Below are positions 28,901 to 35,060 of a stretch of 64,000 bases of DNA, in pieces (position 1 is the stretch's first letter; the number at the start of each line of letters is the position of its first letter). Origin of the DNA: Lateolabrax maculatus (taxonomy: Eukaryota > Chordata > Actinopteri > Acropomatiformes > Lateolabracidae); contig CM062214.1 of the NCBI GenBank assembly GCA_031216445.1, forward strand, positions 19,707,001 through 19,771,000, written 5' to 3'. The notes below the pieces were generated by a model that was not told where the DNA came from, made no database searches, and saw nothing but the letters and a program-made list of their open reading frames with translations. The position numbers and the translations under genes are program-made.

Positions 28901-31489
28901 AGCAGCTGTGTGCAGCTGAGAGCGGCCGGCCCAGGATGAGCGTGGAGGAGCAGCTGGAGAGGATCCGCCGGCACCAGCAGGGTACCCTCAGGGAAAAAAA
29001 GAAAGGCCTCAGCATCCGGGGTGGCAGCCAGGAGAACACACCCTCTCGCAGTCACTCATTTACTAAAGAAAACCATTTTCGCAGCATGCAGGTATTGGGC
29101 AACTGCTGTAGACACTAAGGCAGTATTTAAGTTCAAAGTCGGCTTAATATCAAATCCTGTAATCACTTTTGACTTTGCTTTTTGTTTTTTTCGTCCTACT
29201 TAGTCCCAAATGAGGCGCAGAGATGAGGGGATCAGCAGTGACATTCAGGAGCTGGAGGCCTCACTCAGGCAGCAGGAGGTGGTGAGGGAGCAGGAGACGC
29301 CCGCCGAGGAGATTGCCCGTCTCAAAGAAGCCTCGCAGGCTGACCACTTAAATGTGGACCGAGAGGTAAAGCACAGCAGTAAGCTGTCTTGCTCACCAGC
29401 TGGCTGTCTTACTCATCAGACTGAGAGGACTAATATTAACACAGGCAAATAATTTAGGAAATTTTTACCAACGGCACAGCAAGTATTGTGGATTTGATTC
29501 TTAATGCCACAGCAAAAAATCTGTTTTGTAAAAAAAATAAAGACACAATTACATGGTATTAGTGTAATTAAAAGCCAATAAGTATTTTTTGATAAATCAT
29601 GTTCTGAAAAAAAACTTGATATTGAGCTTGTTCTGTAATTAAATGCTAAGGTACTGTGAAAGTATTGCTACTCAGTGTAACCTAAATGTTACTTAAAAAT
29701 CACAATCATTAAACATGTTTAATGACTGTGCATCTAGCAAAATTATAAGGAAAGTATTTGCCAATTTGTGTCTTATTGGACTTTTGAGAAGGAAAATTAT
29801 CCTAGATGAAGAACCATGGTTCTGTTTGACACCATATTTCACTCTCAAAAAAACTAAACAAATGATTTGTTCATTCACATTTCAATTACTTCTACCATAC
29901 TTACCAGCCTTCCTTAGAAATCATTCTGTAAAGTTGTGAAACATTGCAACCAGTATTTATTCCAACACTTAACTGAGCATGACACAATGACCCCTTACAC
30001 TTAAAGCTTTTCATGGCTGCCTGAAAGGCATACACTTTCTAGAAGAGTTCACAGCCTTTCTCTCGATTACATCAATGAACTCCTTGCAATTTTTGCACCT
30101 AAATGATCACTGCATGCTGCAGAATGTCTCACATTAAGTGTTTCTCGCTCTAGGACAAAGCCTACGGTGATGCTCCATTTAGTTCTCACACACACAAAAC
30201 GTGGAACAGCCTCTCTGTGCTGTAGATGATGATAGACAATGGCAAGCATGTTATTTGTTTATAAATGTCATTTTCTGAAGTCTGCGTACTTCTATTGTTG
30301 ACTCTTTGAGCTGTGTTTTTGTTTTATTTGCAAAGCTCATAGTATTCCATTCATTTGTGTGAAGTGTTTCTTTGTGTTGTGTTTCTTCAGCTTGCTGTGC
30401 CTGACAAAGTGCTGATTCCTGAGCGTTATGTGGAGTCAGACCCCGAGGAGGCTCTGAGCCCTGAGCAGGAGGCTGATAAGCAGAGAAAAGTTGATCGTAT
30501 CAAAGCTCTCATAGCCAGAAACAGGTAAACACACCATCATGATCTATCTACCAATTGGTTTTTATTAGCAAGGACAAGGCTGCATAGAACCTTGATGTTA
30601 GGTAAGGATCCTCTGGTGAATGGGCTATCTTTGCAGGTGAACATTGATATTTCCCCGCAGATGTCATGCATGAAATTCTCTCTGTCCTGCCTGCTCTTCC
30701 CATGCAGATCAGTGCCTTAGATGTGCAGAAGAAGTCCATGCTCTTATCTTCTAGCCACTGTGACATTTTATTCTAAATGTCAGCCCTCTTGAATTGATTT
30801 AGTAGAGATAGCTTGCCTGCCCCGGGGTAACTGTGTTTATTCTGAAACTCCATTTGCAATCAAAGCTGTATACTGTACATTACAGACACAATTTTGTGTG
30901 TGTGTGTGTGTGTGTGCTCCCCCAGTATGCAGAATGTGCTGCCTAGTATGGCTCTAAGCCCTGAGGAGGAGACTGAAGAGGAGGTTACCGTACAGGAGAA
31001 AGAGAAGATGATTAATATCTCCTACGAGCTGGCAGCAGAGGCCTCCAAACGCAGCAAGCTGGTAGCAGGTACATCTCAAGAGAAAAAGGTGGAGGGGGGC
31101 GGGGGGGGGTCTTGATCAAAAGAATGCATTTGATAAAACAAAAGGTAGTGTGAGCCTGTTCTTAAAGATCACTACTTTTAATTGTGGTTTGTCAAACTGC
31201 AGCTGCTTCCATTGTGTTTGTGTTGAGTCATTTATCATTGTACTCTCAGTAGTTTCTTCATTCATTTCATTGACTTCAGATTATTTTCTGTGTTGTTTGG
31301 TATTTTAGTCATTCGCTGCTGATGTAATTGTTTTCTGTTATTTTGTGTGTGCCTGTGTGTGCGCGTGTTCTCAACATGTTGCTCTGTTTCATTGCAGTGA
31401 AAAGCCTGTCATCCTCTTCCCCACCCCTTCCACAGTCTCCTAACACACCCCCACAGCTCACTGACGGGTCTCACTTCATGTGTGTGTAG
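6195..31489 (+). CDS. plekha5: plekha5, 3' part (24 coding exons): PH-domain adaptor protein
   Basis: Spliced gene, N-terminus missing. Joining 24 GT-AG exons gives one open frame of 1178 residues ending HFMCV-stop. Order: a linker (EKKERPIS), the basic segment HNFGKRSNS, a PH domain across exons 2-5 (NWLYKQ, WKKRWFVLSDLCLFYY, INRKYAFK, NMRTYYFCTD), a Ser/Pro-rich middle with SYQTLPRNMPSH and RRSMRDDTMWQL, several coiled-coil segments (SRLCEQDK, SASQEIEM, STCRELSR, IQKELWRIQDVME), a proline-rich exon, then the YRLYKSEPELTTV and RPRSAVEQQL blocks. These match PLEKHA5 rather than PLEKHA6/7, especially at the C-terminus. Family knowledge: PEPP proteins bind phosphoinositides through the PH domain and act at membranes, junctions and microtubules; the terminal MCV resembles a class II PDZ ligand. 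The WW-domain exons should lie upstream of the window. The neighbour aebp2 agrees with human gene order. Exon edges are read by eye; the identity is very secure. Confidence 0.95.
6506..6610 (+). CDS. plekha5: plekha5 coding exon 2: basic segment and PH start
   Basis: 35 codons, phase 0 at both ends (TTCTTCTAG / CAG|GTAAGA). It encodes KKIHNFGKRSNSIRRN, the conserved basic patch of the PEPP family, then the first PH strand NWLYKQ. The following intron (6611-8888) holds one old interspersed repeat (about 6794-6970) and otherwise nothing I recognise. Confidence 0.95.
6794..6970 (+). repeat. Diverged teleost interspersed repeat (TTAGCATGCTAA type)
   Basis: The segment starts with GTTAGCATGCTAAA and contains AACTAAGATGGTGAAC, AACATCAGCCATTGTC, GCTGTGCCTAAGAACAG and CTCAGAGAGCCTCCAGTATG. 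This word order matches a repeat family I know as abundant in percomorph introns, with roughly one mismatch in six. No clear target-site duplication was seen and the boundaries are approximate. Confidence 0.55.
8889..8961 (+). CDS. plekha5: plekha5 coding exon 3: PH domain core
   Basis: 73 nt, CTTTTCAG acceptor, G|GTGAGT donor. It encodes DSTGMKLWKKRWFVLSDL and CLFYYR. The basic cluster KxWKKRW is the phosphoinositide-binding K-x-K/R-x-R type motif of PH domains. The intron after it (8962-11111) contains no element I recognise; the 148-codon frame at 9972-10418 is a chance frame. Confidence 0.96.
11112..11212 (+). CDS. plekha5: plekha5 coding exon 4: PH domain
   Basis: 101 nt, CTCTGCAG acceptor, AAG|GTCAGT donor. 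Encodes DEKEEGILGSILLPSFHVS followed by DDHINRKYAFK. This is nearly the human sequence in the first half and more divergent around the VSMLSV loop. The next intron (11213-12569) shows nothing specific. Confidence 0.95.
12570..12685 (+). CDS. plekha5: plekha5 coding exon 5: PH domain C-terminal helix
   Basis: Acceptor TCAAAACAG, donor AAAAG|GTTTGT. Encodes ATHPNMRTYYFCTDTAKEME then SWMKVMSDAALVHSEPVK. The invariant PH helix tryptophan is in SWMKVM. The following intron (12686-14317, 1.6 kb) holds no repeat or exon that I recognise. Confidence 0.95.
14318..14824 (+). CDS. plekha5: plekha5 coding exon 6: long Ser/Gln-rich exon
   Basis: 507 nt, acceptor TTTCATCAG, donor GGAG|GTTGGT. Begins RLDRLKVEQC and contains the PEIQNNERN, YGFQKDG, RPLTKINSIKLQP and SSMQQLEHWVRTQRGRN blocks, all matching PLEKHA5. 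The region between these blocks is poorly conserved and probably disordered. The next intron (14825-16154) contains nothing recognised. Confidence 0.95.
16155..16635 (+). CDS. plekha5: plekha5 coding exon 7: SYQTLPRNMPSH / DDTMWQL exon
   Basis: 481 nt, acceptor TCTCCCCAG, donor AAG|GTCAGT. Encodes TSYQTLPRNMPSHR, DKRRSMRDDTMWQLFEWQQR, SPKTMINLSE, SIPPSPSHGS and SEVSSPIYRRDMSIDRRHR. It is rich in serine, proline and tyrosine, as in human PLEKHA5, with many potential phosphorylation sites. The intron after it has an (AT)14 tract close to the next acceptor. Confidence 0.96.
16966..16993. repeat. (AT)14 microsatellite
   Basis: Perfect 28-bp AT dinucleotide run ending 67 bases before the acceptor of the next plekha5 exon. 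Likely length-polymorphic. Confidence 0.95.
17061..17144 (+). CDS. plekha5: plekha5 coding exon 8
   Basis: 84 nt, phase 0 at both ends, acceptor TGTCTTGCAG, donor ACA|GTAAGT. Encodes YAYPPDRRSMPAGIPVQTIT then SQSLQGKT. The SLQGKT ending is the conserved junction to which alternative downstream exons are joined in PLEKHA family genes. The next intron is 703 bp, with nothing specific seen. Confidence 0.94.
17848..17967 (+). CDS. plekha5: plekha5 coding exon 9: coiled-coil, probable cassette
   Basis: 120 nt, phase 0 on both sides, acceptor CCCTTGCAG, donor AAG|GTCAGG. Encodes PEELTLLLIKLRRQQAELNS then IREHTVAQLMQLNMDGD. This coiled-coil block is shared with PLEKHA6/7. The human PLEKHA5 canonical form, as I remember it, goes straight from SLQGKT to the LSQDEGRG block, so this exon may be skipped in some transcripts. 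The next intron (17968-19023) shows nothing recognised. Confidence 0.88.
19024..19077 (+). CDS. plekha5: plekha5 coding exon 10: 54-nt probable cassette
   Basis: 18 codons, phase 0, acceptor GACGTTAG, donor CAG|GTGGGG. Encodes NDILSHHLQRNLMYLDNQ, close to the ILSHHLQRN block of PLEKHA6/7. The weak acceptor (few pyrimidines just upstream) and weak GTGGGG donor fit optional inclusion. The next intron is 832 bp without recognised elements. Confidence 0.86.
19910..19990 (+). CDS. plekha5: plekha5 coding exon 11: 81-nt probable cassette
   Basis: 27 codons, phase 0, acceptor TGGACTAG, donor CAA|GTAAGG. Encodes MKENDPLIVMTHTLIENSAP then RPQLYQQ, matching the MKEN...HTxIENSAxRPQLYQQ block of PLEKHA7. 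Its methionine is internal. The following 2.7-kb intron holds a DNA-transposon remnant (21375-21920). Confidence 0.87.
20821..21300. other. GC-richer intronic patch with open frames on both strands
   Basis: The patch lies inside the intron between plekha5 exons 11 and 12. It opens with a degenerate GATGAA tract and contains the AP-1/CRE-like octamer TGACATCA. A 163-codon frame on the - strand and a 112-codon frame on the + strand overlap, but neither has a recognisable domain, splice context or conserved motif. It may be a regulatory element or chance. Confidence 0.25.
21375..21920. mobile_element. Non-autonomous DNA-transposon remnant with inverted ends
   Basis: The left end reads GTCTAAAAGTATTTGGACAG with TGTTGTTTTGGCTCTGTAG and CACTGGATCTGAAAT following. 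The right end, read on the - strand, gives GACCATAAATATTAAGACAG and then TGTTGTTTTCTG and a copy of CACTGGATATGAAAT. About 14 of 20 terminal positions agree. I recognise this arrangement as a common teleost transposon derivative. It is old and about 545 bp; no transposase is visible. Confidence 0.65.
22721..22783 (+). CDS. plekha5: plekha5 coding exon 12
   Basis: 63 nt, phase 0, acceptor ATCTTCACAG, donor GAT|GTAAGT. Encodes LSPEDYREHAYTCMPEEMDI then D. This is the fish counterpart of the human LSQDEGRG...RPEEVDID segment. The following intron is only 87 bp. Confidence 0.92.
22871..22951 (+). CDS. plekha5: plekha5 coding exon 13: coiled-coil
   Basis: 81 nt, phase 0, acceptor TCTCTTTAG, donor AAG|GTGATC. 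Encodes TKLSRLCEQDKLVRTQEDKL then QQLYREK, a heptad-like coiled-coil conserved in PLEKHA5/6/7. The next intron (22952-23825) contains a diverged interspersed repeat near 23440-23580. Confidence 0.94.
23440..23580 (+). repeat. Diverged teleost interspersed repeat (TTTGGACTGTTG type), copy 1
   Basis: Contains GTTTTTGGACTGTTGATAAG, ACTTTGGGCTTTGAGAAGG, GGGCATTTGTCATTATTTTT and TAGACTAAATAATCACTTGA in that order. This order matches a fish repeat I know that ends in TTGCAGCCCTA. A second copy lies at about 25240-25321. No boundaries or terminal duplications are clear. Confidence 0.6.
23826..23975 (+). CDS. plekha5: plekha5 coding exon 14: coiled-coil
   Basis: 150 nt, phase 0, acceptor TTCCTTCAG, donor GCT|GTGAGT. 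Encodes HTLETALLSASQEIEMGTDN, PAAMQSVIQQRDLLQSGLLS and TCRELSRVTA. Very close to human PLEKHA5 (SASQEIEM, NGLLSTCRELSR). The next intron is 156 bp. Confidence 0.96.
24132..24233 (+). CDS. plekha5: plekha5 coding exon 15: coiled-coil
   Basis: 102 nt, phase 0, acceptor CAAACCAG, donor CAG|GTGGGA. Encodes ELERSWREYDKLEGDVTLAK then NNLLEQLEALGSPQ. The first half is highly conserved in PLEKHA5/6/7. The next intron is 629 bp with nothing recognised. Confidence 0.95.
24863..25021 (+). CDS. plekha5: plekha5 coding exon 16: IQKELWRIQDVME exon
   Basis: 159 nt, phase 0, acceptor GCACACCCAG, donor GAG|GTGAGG. Encodes TEPPSQQHVRIQKELWRIQD, VMEVLTKHKTQRNAVDG and the tail FSKHKNE. The next intron (25022-25597) contains copy 2 of the interspersed repeat. 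Confidence 0.95.
25240..25321 (+). repeat. Diverged teleost interspersed repeat, copy 2, with TTGCAGCCCTA end
   Basis: Reads TTTTGGACTGTTGGTCGGAC, AAAACAATAGACTAAACAAT and then TAGTTGCAGCCCTA. The first block matches copy 1 at 23440-23580, and the end is the typical 3' boundary of this family. It is shorter than copy 1 and internally deleted. Confidence 0.62.
25598..25753 (+). CDS. plekha5: plekha5 coding exon 17: proline-rich, possible cassette
   Basis: 156 nt, phase 0, acceptor AATTCCCAG, donor AGC|GTAAGC. Encodes EEDSVPPRPPLPQSYEPNPP, TVPPMPSHAGVRPPSLHRPE and ERKANHRNGTHS. The VPPRPPLP core resembles SH3-domain ligands. I remember the human canonical PLEKHA5 passing from YKNE directly to GPDYRLYK, so this PLEKHA6/7-like exon is probably optional. 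The next intron is 557 bp. Confidence 0.87.
26311..26431 (+). CDS. plekha5: plekha5 coding exon 18: GPDYRLYKSEPELTTV exon
   Basis: 121 nt, acceptor CATCGGCAG, donor AAAG|GTAAAT. Encodes GPDYRLYKSEPELTTVTEVD then ESNGEDRSEHPSDREHSGNK. The first block is nearly identical to human PLEKHA5. The next intron (26432-27417) contains nothing recognised. Confidence 0.96.
27418..27533 (+). CDS. plekha5: plekha5 coding exon 19
   Basis: 116 nt, acceptor ACCTGGCAG, donor ACG|GTGAGT. Encodes MSYPVGIVPPRTKSPLPESS then SIASYVTLRKSKKPDPRT. Matches human PVGVVPPRAKSPTPESS. The following 1.3-kb intron (27534-28875) holds no recognised element. Confidence 0.96.
28876..29091 (+). CDS. plekha5: plekha5 coding exon 20: RPRSAVEQQL exon
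   Basis: 216 nt, phase 0, acceptor GGCTAACAG, donor CAG|GTATTG. Encodes ERPRSAVEQQLCAAESGRPR, MSVEEQLERIRRHQQGTLRE and KKKGLSIRG, a conserved charged coiled-coil, then a Ser-rich segment. The next intron is 112 bp. Confidence 0.96.
29204..29365 (+). CDS. plekha5: plekha5 coding exon 21: acidic coiled-coil
   Basis: 162 nt, phase 0, acceptor TACTTAG, donor GAG|GTAAAG. Encodes SQMRRRDEGISSDIQELEAS, LRQQEVVREQETPAEEIARL and KEASQADHLNVDRE. ETPAxEIxxLKE is conserved in human. The next intron (29366-30390) has nothing specific. Confidence 0.94.
30391..30524 (+). CDS. plekha5: plekha5 coding exon 22
   Basis: 134 nt, acceptor GTTTCTTCAG, donor ACAG|GTAAAC. Encodes LAVPDKVLIPERYVESDPEE, ALSPEQEADKQRKVDRIKAL and IARN. 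The VPDKVLIPERY motif is typical of PEPP family C-termini. The next intron (30525-30925) ends in a TG repeat placed at the 3' splice site. Confidence 0.93.
30895..30916 (+). repeat. (TG)11 tract abutting a plekha5 3' splice site
   Basis: Perfect TG dinucleotide run followed by CTCCCCCAG and the exon. It occupies the place where the polypyrimidine tract is normally found. UG repeats in this position are binding sites for TDP-43 and CELF proteins in other genes, so the length may affect inclusion of the exon. Confidence 0.9.
30926..31068 (+). CDS. plekha5: plekha5 coding exon 23
   Basis: 143 nt, acceptor CTCCCCCAG directly after a TG repeat, donor GCAG|GTACAT. Encodes SMQNVLPSMALSPEEETEEE, VTVQEKEKMINISYELAAEA and SKRSKLVA. 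It has 1 nt + 47 codons + 1 nt, so skipping it (143 = 3x47+2) would shift the frame. The next intron is 329 bp. Confidence 0.93.
31398..31489 (+). CDS. plekha5: plekha5 last coding exon: C-terminal HFMCV and stop
   Basis: Acceptor TTTCATTGCAG. Encodes VKSLSSSSPPLPQSPNTPPQ then LTDGSHFMCV and the TAG stop at 31487-31489. Human PLEKHA5 ends with almost the same TEGSHFMCV. The last four residues F-M-C-V fit a class II PDZ-binding motif (hydrophobic-x-hydrophobic). Confidence 0.96.
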
Positions 31490-31731
31490 TAACACCAGTA
31501 AGGGCCTTCATCAACATGTTTTGTCCATACTCACAAAGCTAAAGTGTTCTCAGTGTTTAATTGTTGTCTTGGGGAAGAAAAAGCACGTTGGAATGAAGGG
31601 ATTCATGAAATGTTATGTAAAAGTCTGGGGAGGGAAACCGTTGTGACCTGTTTGTATGACTCAACTCAGTGTTGCTGTAGGACCATTATTATTTTTTTTG
31701 TTGTGCAATGATAAGACTCAAATGAATGTAA

Positions 31732-32146
31732 TATACACTCAGTGGCCACTTTATTAAGTACACTTGTACAGTCTAATGCAATTTAATACACAGCTCTGCC
31801 ATAAATTCTGCCTTTACAAAGTTTATAATGTTGCTTGGTTGACAATGTCAGAAATGAGTATATTAAATTCCATGTTTATTACTGAGGTCACAGTTAAAGG
31901 TGGTGTTGCACTGGACTACATTATGTTGAGAGGTGTTTCTATTCTCCAGCACAACACCACCACTAACTATGCCCTCAGTGTTAAACATATATAACGTATG
32001 AGTTATATATTGAGTTAACCCCTCTATGACAGTGTCAACAAAAACAATTTAAACATTATAAATCATAAAAGTAGACTTTATGTCTGTTGTATTGGAATGC
32101 ATTAGACCATACAGGTGAACCTAATAAAGTGGCCACTGAGTGTATA
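31732..32146. mobile_element. MITE with 36-bp terminal inverted repeats (TA-flanked)
   Basis: The left end reads TATACACTCAGTGGCCACTT then TATTAAGTACACTTGT. The right end on the - strand reads the same first 20 bases, then TATTAGGTTCACCTGT; 33 of 36 positions agree. The TA at each outer edge fits Tc1/mariner-type target duplication. Total length is 415 bp including both TA. No transposase is present, so it is non-autonomous. Confidence 0.88.
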
Positions 32147-33190
32147 GTAGAACTATGAGTCTTGGGGAAATTTATCCATTGTCTAGTATTACTTTTGGAG
32201 CACAATTTGACCTTTGCCCACATTATAAAATCTCACCGTCTCTTTCTGCAGCACAGGCTCTGGCCTCGGTAAAAACCTACACATGAAGGAAACAGCAGTG
32301 GTGGTATAAAGATGCCTCAGAAGATTTCCCCCAAGGACATCAGCACAAGGCCATGGCTTACAGAGAGAGAAACTGCCTACTTCGTACTCTGGGGTCTTAA
32401 CCTCTGACTTCTGTATGCTCACTGTGACGTCTTAAGCTCCTATGCCACCAACAACTCTTTCTCTGTGACATTTCTCCGTTATTGACCCTCTTTGGGGCGC
32501 CACACCCTCCTCAACCTGGTGACAATACAGCTTTGATATTATATTGTTGCAGTTCCATTTTCAGTTCTTACATGCTTTTAAGGTTCATTTTATTATTTAT
32601 ATGGTTTTATTAGGTTCTTGTTTGAATATAGCGAACATCTATCTGTGTATATATATGAGGCTAAGAGACTGAGCTCTGTTTTGAGCCTAAGGGCCTGTGG
32701 CTAAATGTTTTGGGCCATGCCGCATTTTCGATTCATGAACATCTTTTCCCATAATTTTAGTTCACTTAAGTCTTTTATAAGTCACTCAATTTGTTTTCAG
32801 ACATCAGCTAACCATTCATATTTATCAATTTGTTGTAGAGAACATTTGTTGATGCAAAAGATGGGTATATAAAAGATGTAGATTCCTCCATTATAATGAA
32901 AGGAGGAGCCTCTTTATTGCTGCAGACTAAGATTATTTGTAATTTCTCCTGTTTCTGGGTTGTAATAATTTAAAAATGGGATCTTCTGCAGTCCCTGTCG
33001 CATTGTTGCCGACACATATGTGAATGTTCTTGCTTTAGTCACTCTATACTGTCCTTTTTTTATTGTTGAGAGATATATTTAAATTGAGAGAAGGAAAAAA
33101 AAATCAGAGTTTGGTTCTATTTTATGACATGTTGGTTTGAAGTCTTGGAACTGAGGAAAAAAAAAAAAAAGATTAGCACATGTAAAAAGC

Positions 33191-33196
33191 AATAAA
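33191..33196 (+). terminator. plekha5: Proximal poly(A) signal of plekha5
   Basis: AATAAA in an A-rich context, followed about 35 bases later by TTTTTTTGTGTGTGTGT, a good GU-rich downstream element. Confidence 0.55.
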
Positions 33197-33377
33197 AATA
33201 AAAAGTTTGTGGATCCAGGATTATTTTTTTGTGTGTGTGTAAAAAGTGTAATTATCAGAGGTTTACTGTGTATATAATGTACATGGTACAGCCCGATGGG
33301 AGGATGTATCCAATATATGGTTACAAACTAGATTTGATTTGCAAATGTTCATATTCCATCTGTTTTATATCATGTTA

Positions 33378-33383
33378 AATAAA
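33378..33383 (+). terminator. plekha5: Distal poly(A) signal of plekha5
   Basis: AATAAA followed by GTTGCTGTTC and a TG-rich stretch (GGTTGCACTGTGTTC). It is the last signal before the sequence changes character towards the aebp2 promoter, so it probably marks the transcript end near 33400. Confidence 0.6.
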
Positions 33384-33405
33384 TGTTGCTGTTCTTAACA
33401 AATGG

Positions 33406-34390
33406 TTGCACTGTGTTCTTTACCACCCTTGTCGGCAGCGATAGTGGACAAGTTGAGAGTAAAGCCATGTAAACCCACTCACTCGTGTTCATCAGATCGA
33501 GTGCAGCTTGGTCCTGCAGCATGAGAACTGTGGACATGAGTATAGTTTATCCTAGACTTCTGCATTCAGGCAATAACCTTTTTTTTTTTTTTTTTTTTTT
33601 TTTAATGTTTGAACAGTGGCTTATTAATTTAAGTTATCAGCTTCATCAGAAATAATCAAATGCAAAATTGTCATTAGTCATAGATGCCAATAGTCATTTA
33701 TAGGGTACAGCTGGAGGTGAGTAGGGGTCAGTCTGGCTTGAGGTCCTCAGTTTGTGTGACATGCAGTTTAAATATAGAACTATGGCTCCCTCTTGTGGTC
33801 AGTCTGCTGCTGCTGCTGCTGCAACGTTGGAGTTATCACCATTCTTACATAAATTTGAACACAGCATTTATGATAGTTTGTAATCCTGCATTAGAGTTAT
33901 TCAGGGCTAAACTTGTAGCAGAGTATTTGATAATAAAAAATAAAATAAAAAACAGCAAAGTTTGGGTTGCCAGGTTGTGAAAAAAAAACCTGTGGCTGGT
34001 TCCTCTCTGTTTGGCAGTATTGCAGTTATAAATATTGGTAATCTATTAAGAAATGCTTATGAATTCGACACTTTATAATAAGCCATCACGTCTAGAGTTA
34101 ATGTTAATACATTGATTTTGGTGCAGATACTTTGCAGGCTTTTGCAGAAGGTGAGTGCTGCATTACAATGTTTGTCTGATGAAACACATGAACACCGGCT
34201 ATAGGGTTTTTTATTATTTTTTTTTTTTACTCAGTGCATGTTGTCCACACAGACACATGTCAGAAACGAGCAGTCCCGGGGCCCCCGGGGGCCTCCGGGA
34301 GCCTCCGCCTCGCTCTCCGGGAGCAGCGGTGTGATTTCGGAAACACGTGGAAAGTTTAAATACCAACGTCAGAGTCCCGCCTCCTCGTGC
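33406..34390. other. Intergenic spacer between plekha5 and aebp2
   Basis: About 1 kb. It contains a poly(T) run (about 33580-33603), a short (CTG)5 and AT-rich sequence until about 34250, where GC content rises sharply into the aebp2 CpG island. The open frame at 33684-33980 has no recognisable content. Confidence 0.7.
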
Positions 34391-35060
34391 CGCCGCGGGC
34401 CAATCAGAGCGCGGAGCGTGTGACGTGACCCAGCCCTTCCTCTGCGGTGAAGCGTCTCGCGCTGCCACGGTTCAGTCCGGAGACCGAAACCGTCCCACGG
34501 TTCGTTCGCCGCTGAAATGGCTGCCGCGGCCACAGGAGAGACCCCCGCGCCGAGCGTCGAGGACGACGTGCGGCCCGTAGAGGCAAGCGACGGCGACGGC
34601 GGGGAGAAAGAGAAAGGCCCCGCCGAACCGGAAACGGAGGAACCACGCAGCGGTGTGGAACCGAAAATGGAAGAGGCGGACGGGGAGGACGGCGAGGAGG
34701 AGCCCGCCGCGGCGGACAAGGCCGCGGGCGAGGCGGCGACAGACGACGGGGCTGCGGCGGGGCTCCGGGAGGCGGCGGCCGCTCCCGGAGAACCGGAGAC
34801 ACAGCGGGGCCCGGCGGGCGACGACGACGACGACGACGAGCCCGCCGGCGACAACGCCGCGAAGGAAGCGAAGGAGGAACCGGGAGAGGACAGCCGGTGC
34901 TCGGGGATGGACTGCGAAAAGAGCAAAACAGTTTGTGAAGACGGTGAGAAAGCCAGCGGCGGGGGCGGGGAGCTGGGCGACAAGAGGCGGCCGAGTGTGG
35001 AGATCTCCTCCTCGGACGGGGAACCGCTGAGCCGCATGGACTCGGAGGACAGGTTGGTCG
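34260..35060 (+). promoter_or_regulatory. aebp2: aebp2 CpG-island promoter
   Basis: The sequence is very GC- and CpG-rich compared with all surrounding DNA and covers the region just before and through exon 1. A CCAAT box lies at 34400-34404 (GGCCAATCAGAGCGCGG) and a CRE-like TGACGTGA at 34421-34428. There is no TATA box. The transcription start is probably between about 34430 and 34500, by position only. Confidence 0.75.
34517..35052 (+). CDS. aebp2: aebp2 coding exon 1: acidic N-terminus
   Basis: Starts ATGGCTGCCGCGG; donor GACAG|GTTGGT. 178 codons plus two bases. Low-complexity and strongly acidic, with a run of six aspartates (GDDDDDDEP) encoded by GAC repeats. It ends in the conserved PLSRMDSED. 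Vertebrate AEBP2 long forms have this kind of tail; short forms lack it. The minus-strand 260-codon frame across it is a by-product of GC-rich sequence. Confidence 0.94.

Larger units (their letters stand above)
31490..33405 (+). other. plekha5: plekha5 3' untranslated region, probably with an intron
   Basis: A good donor, CCA|GTAAGG, lies 9 bases after the stop (31498), and an acceptor TCTTTCTGCAG ends at 32251. The 3'UTR may therefore be 31490-31497 joined to 32252-33405. The proposed intron contains a complete MITE. The stop is close enough to the junction not to trigger nonsense-mediated decay under the usual 50-55 nt rule. If unspliced, the MITE is part of the 3'UTR. Two poly(A) signals follow. 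Confidence 0.6.
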
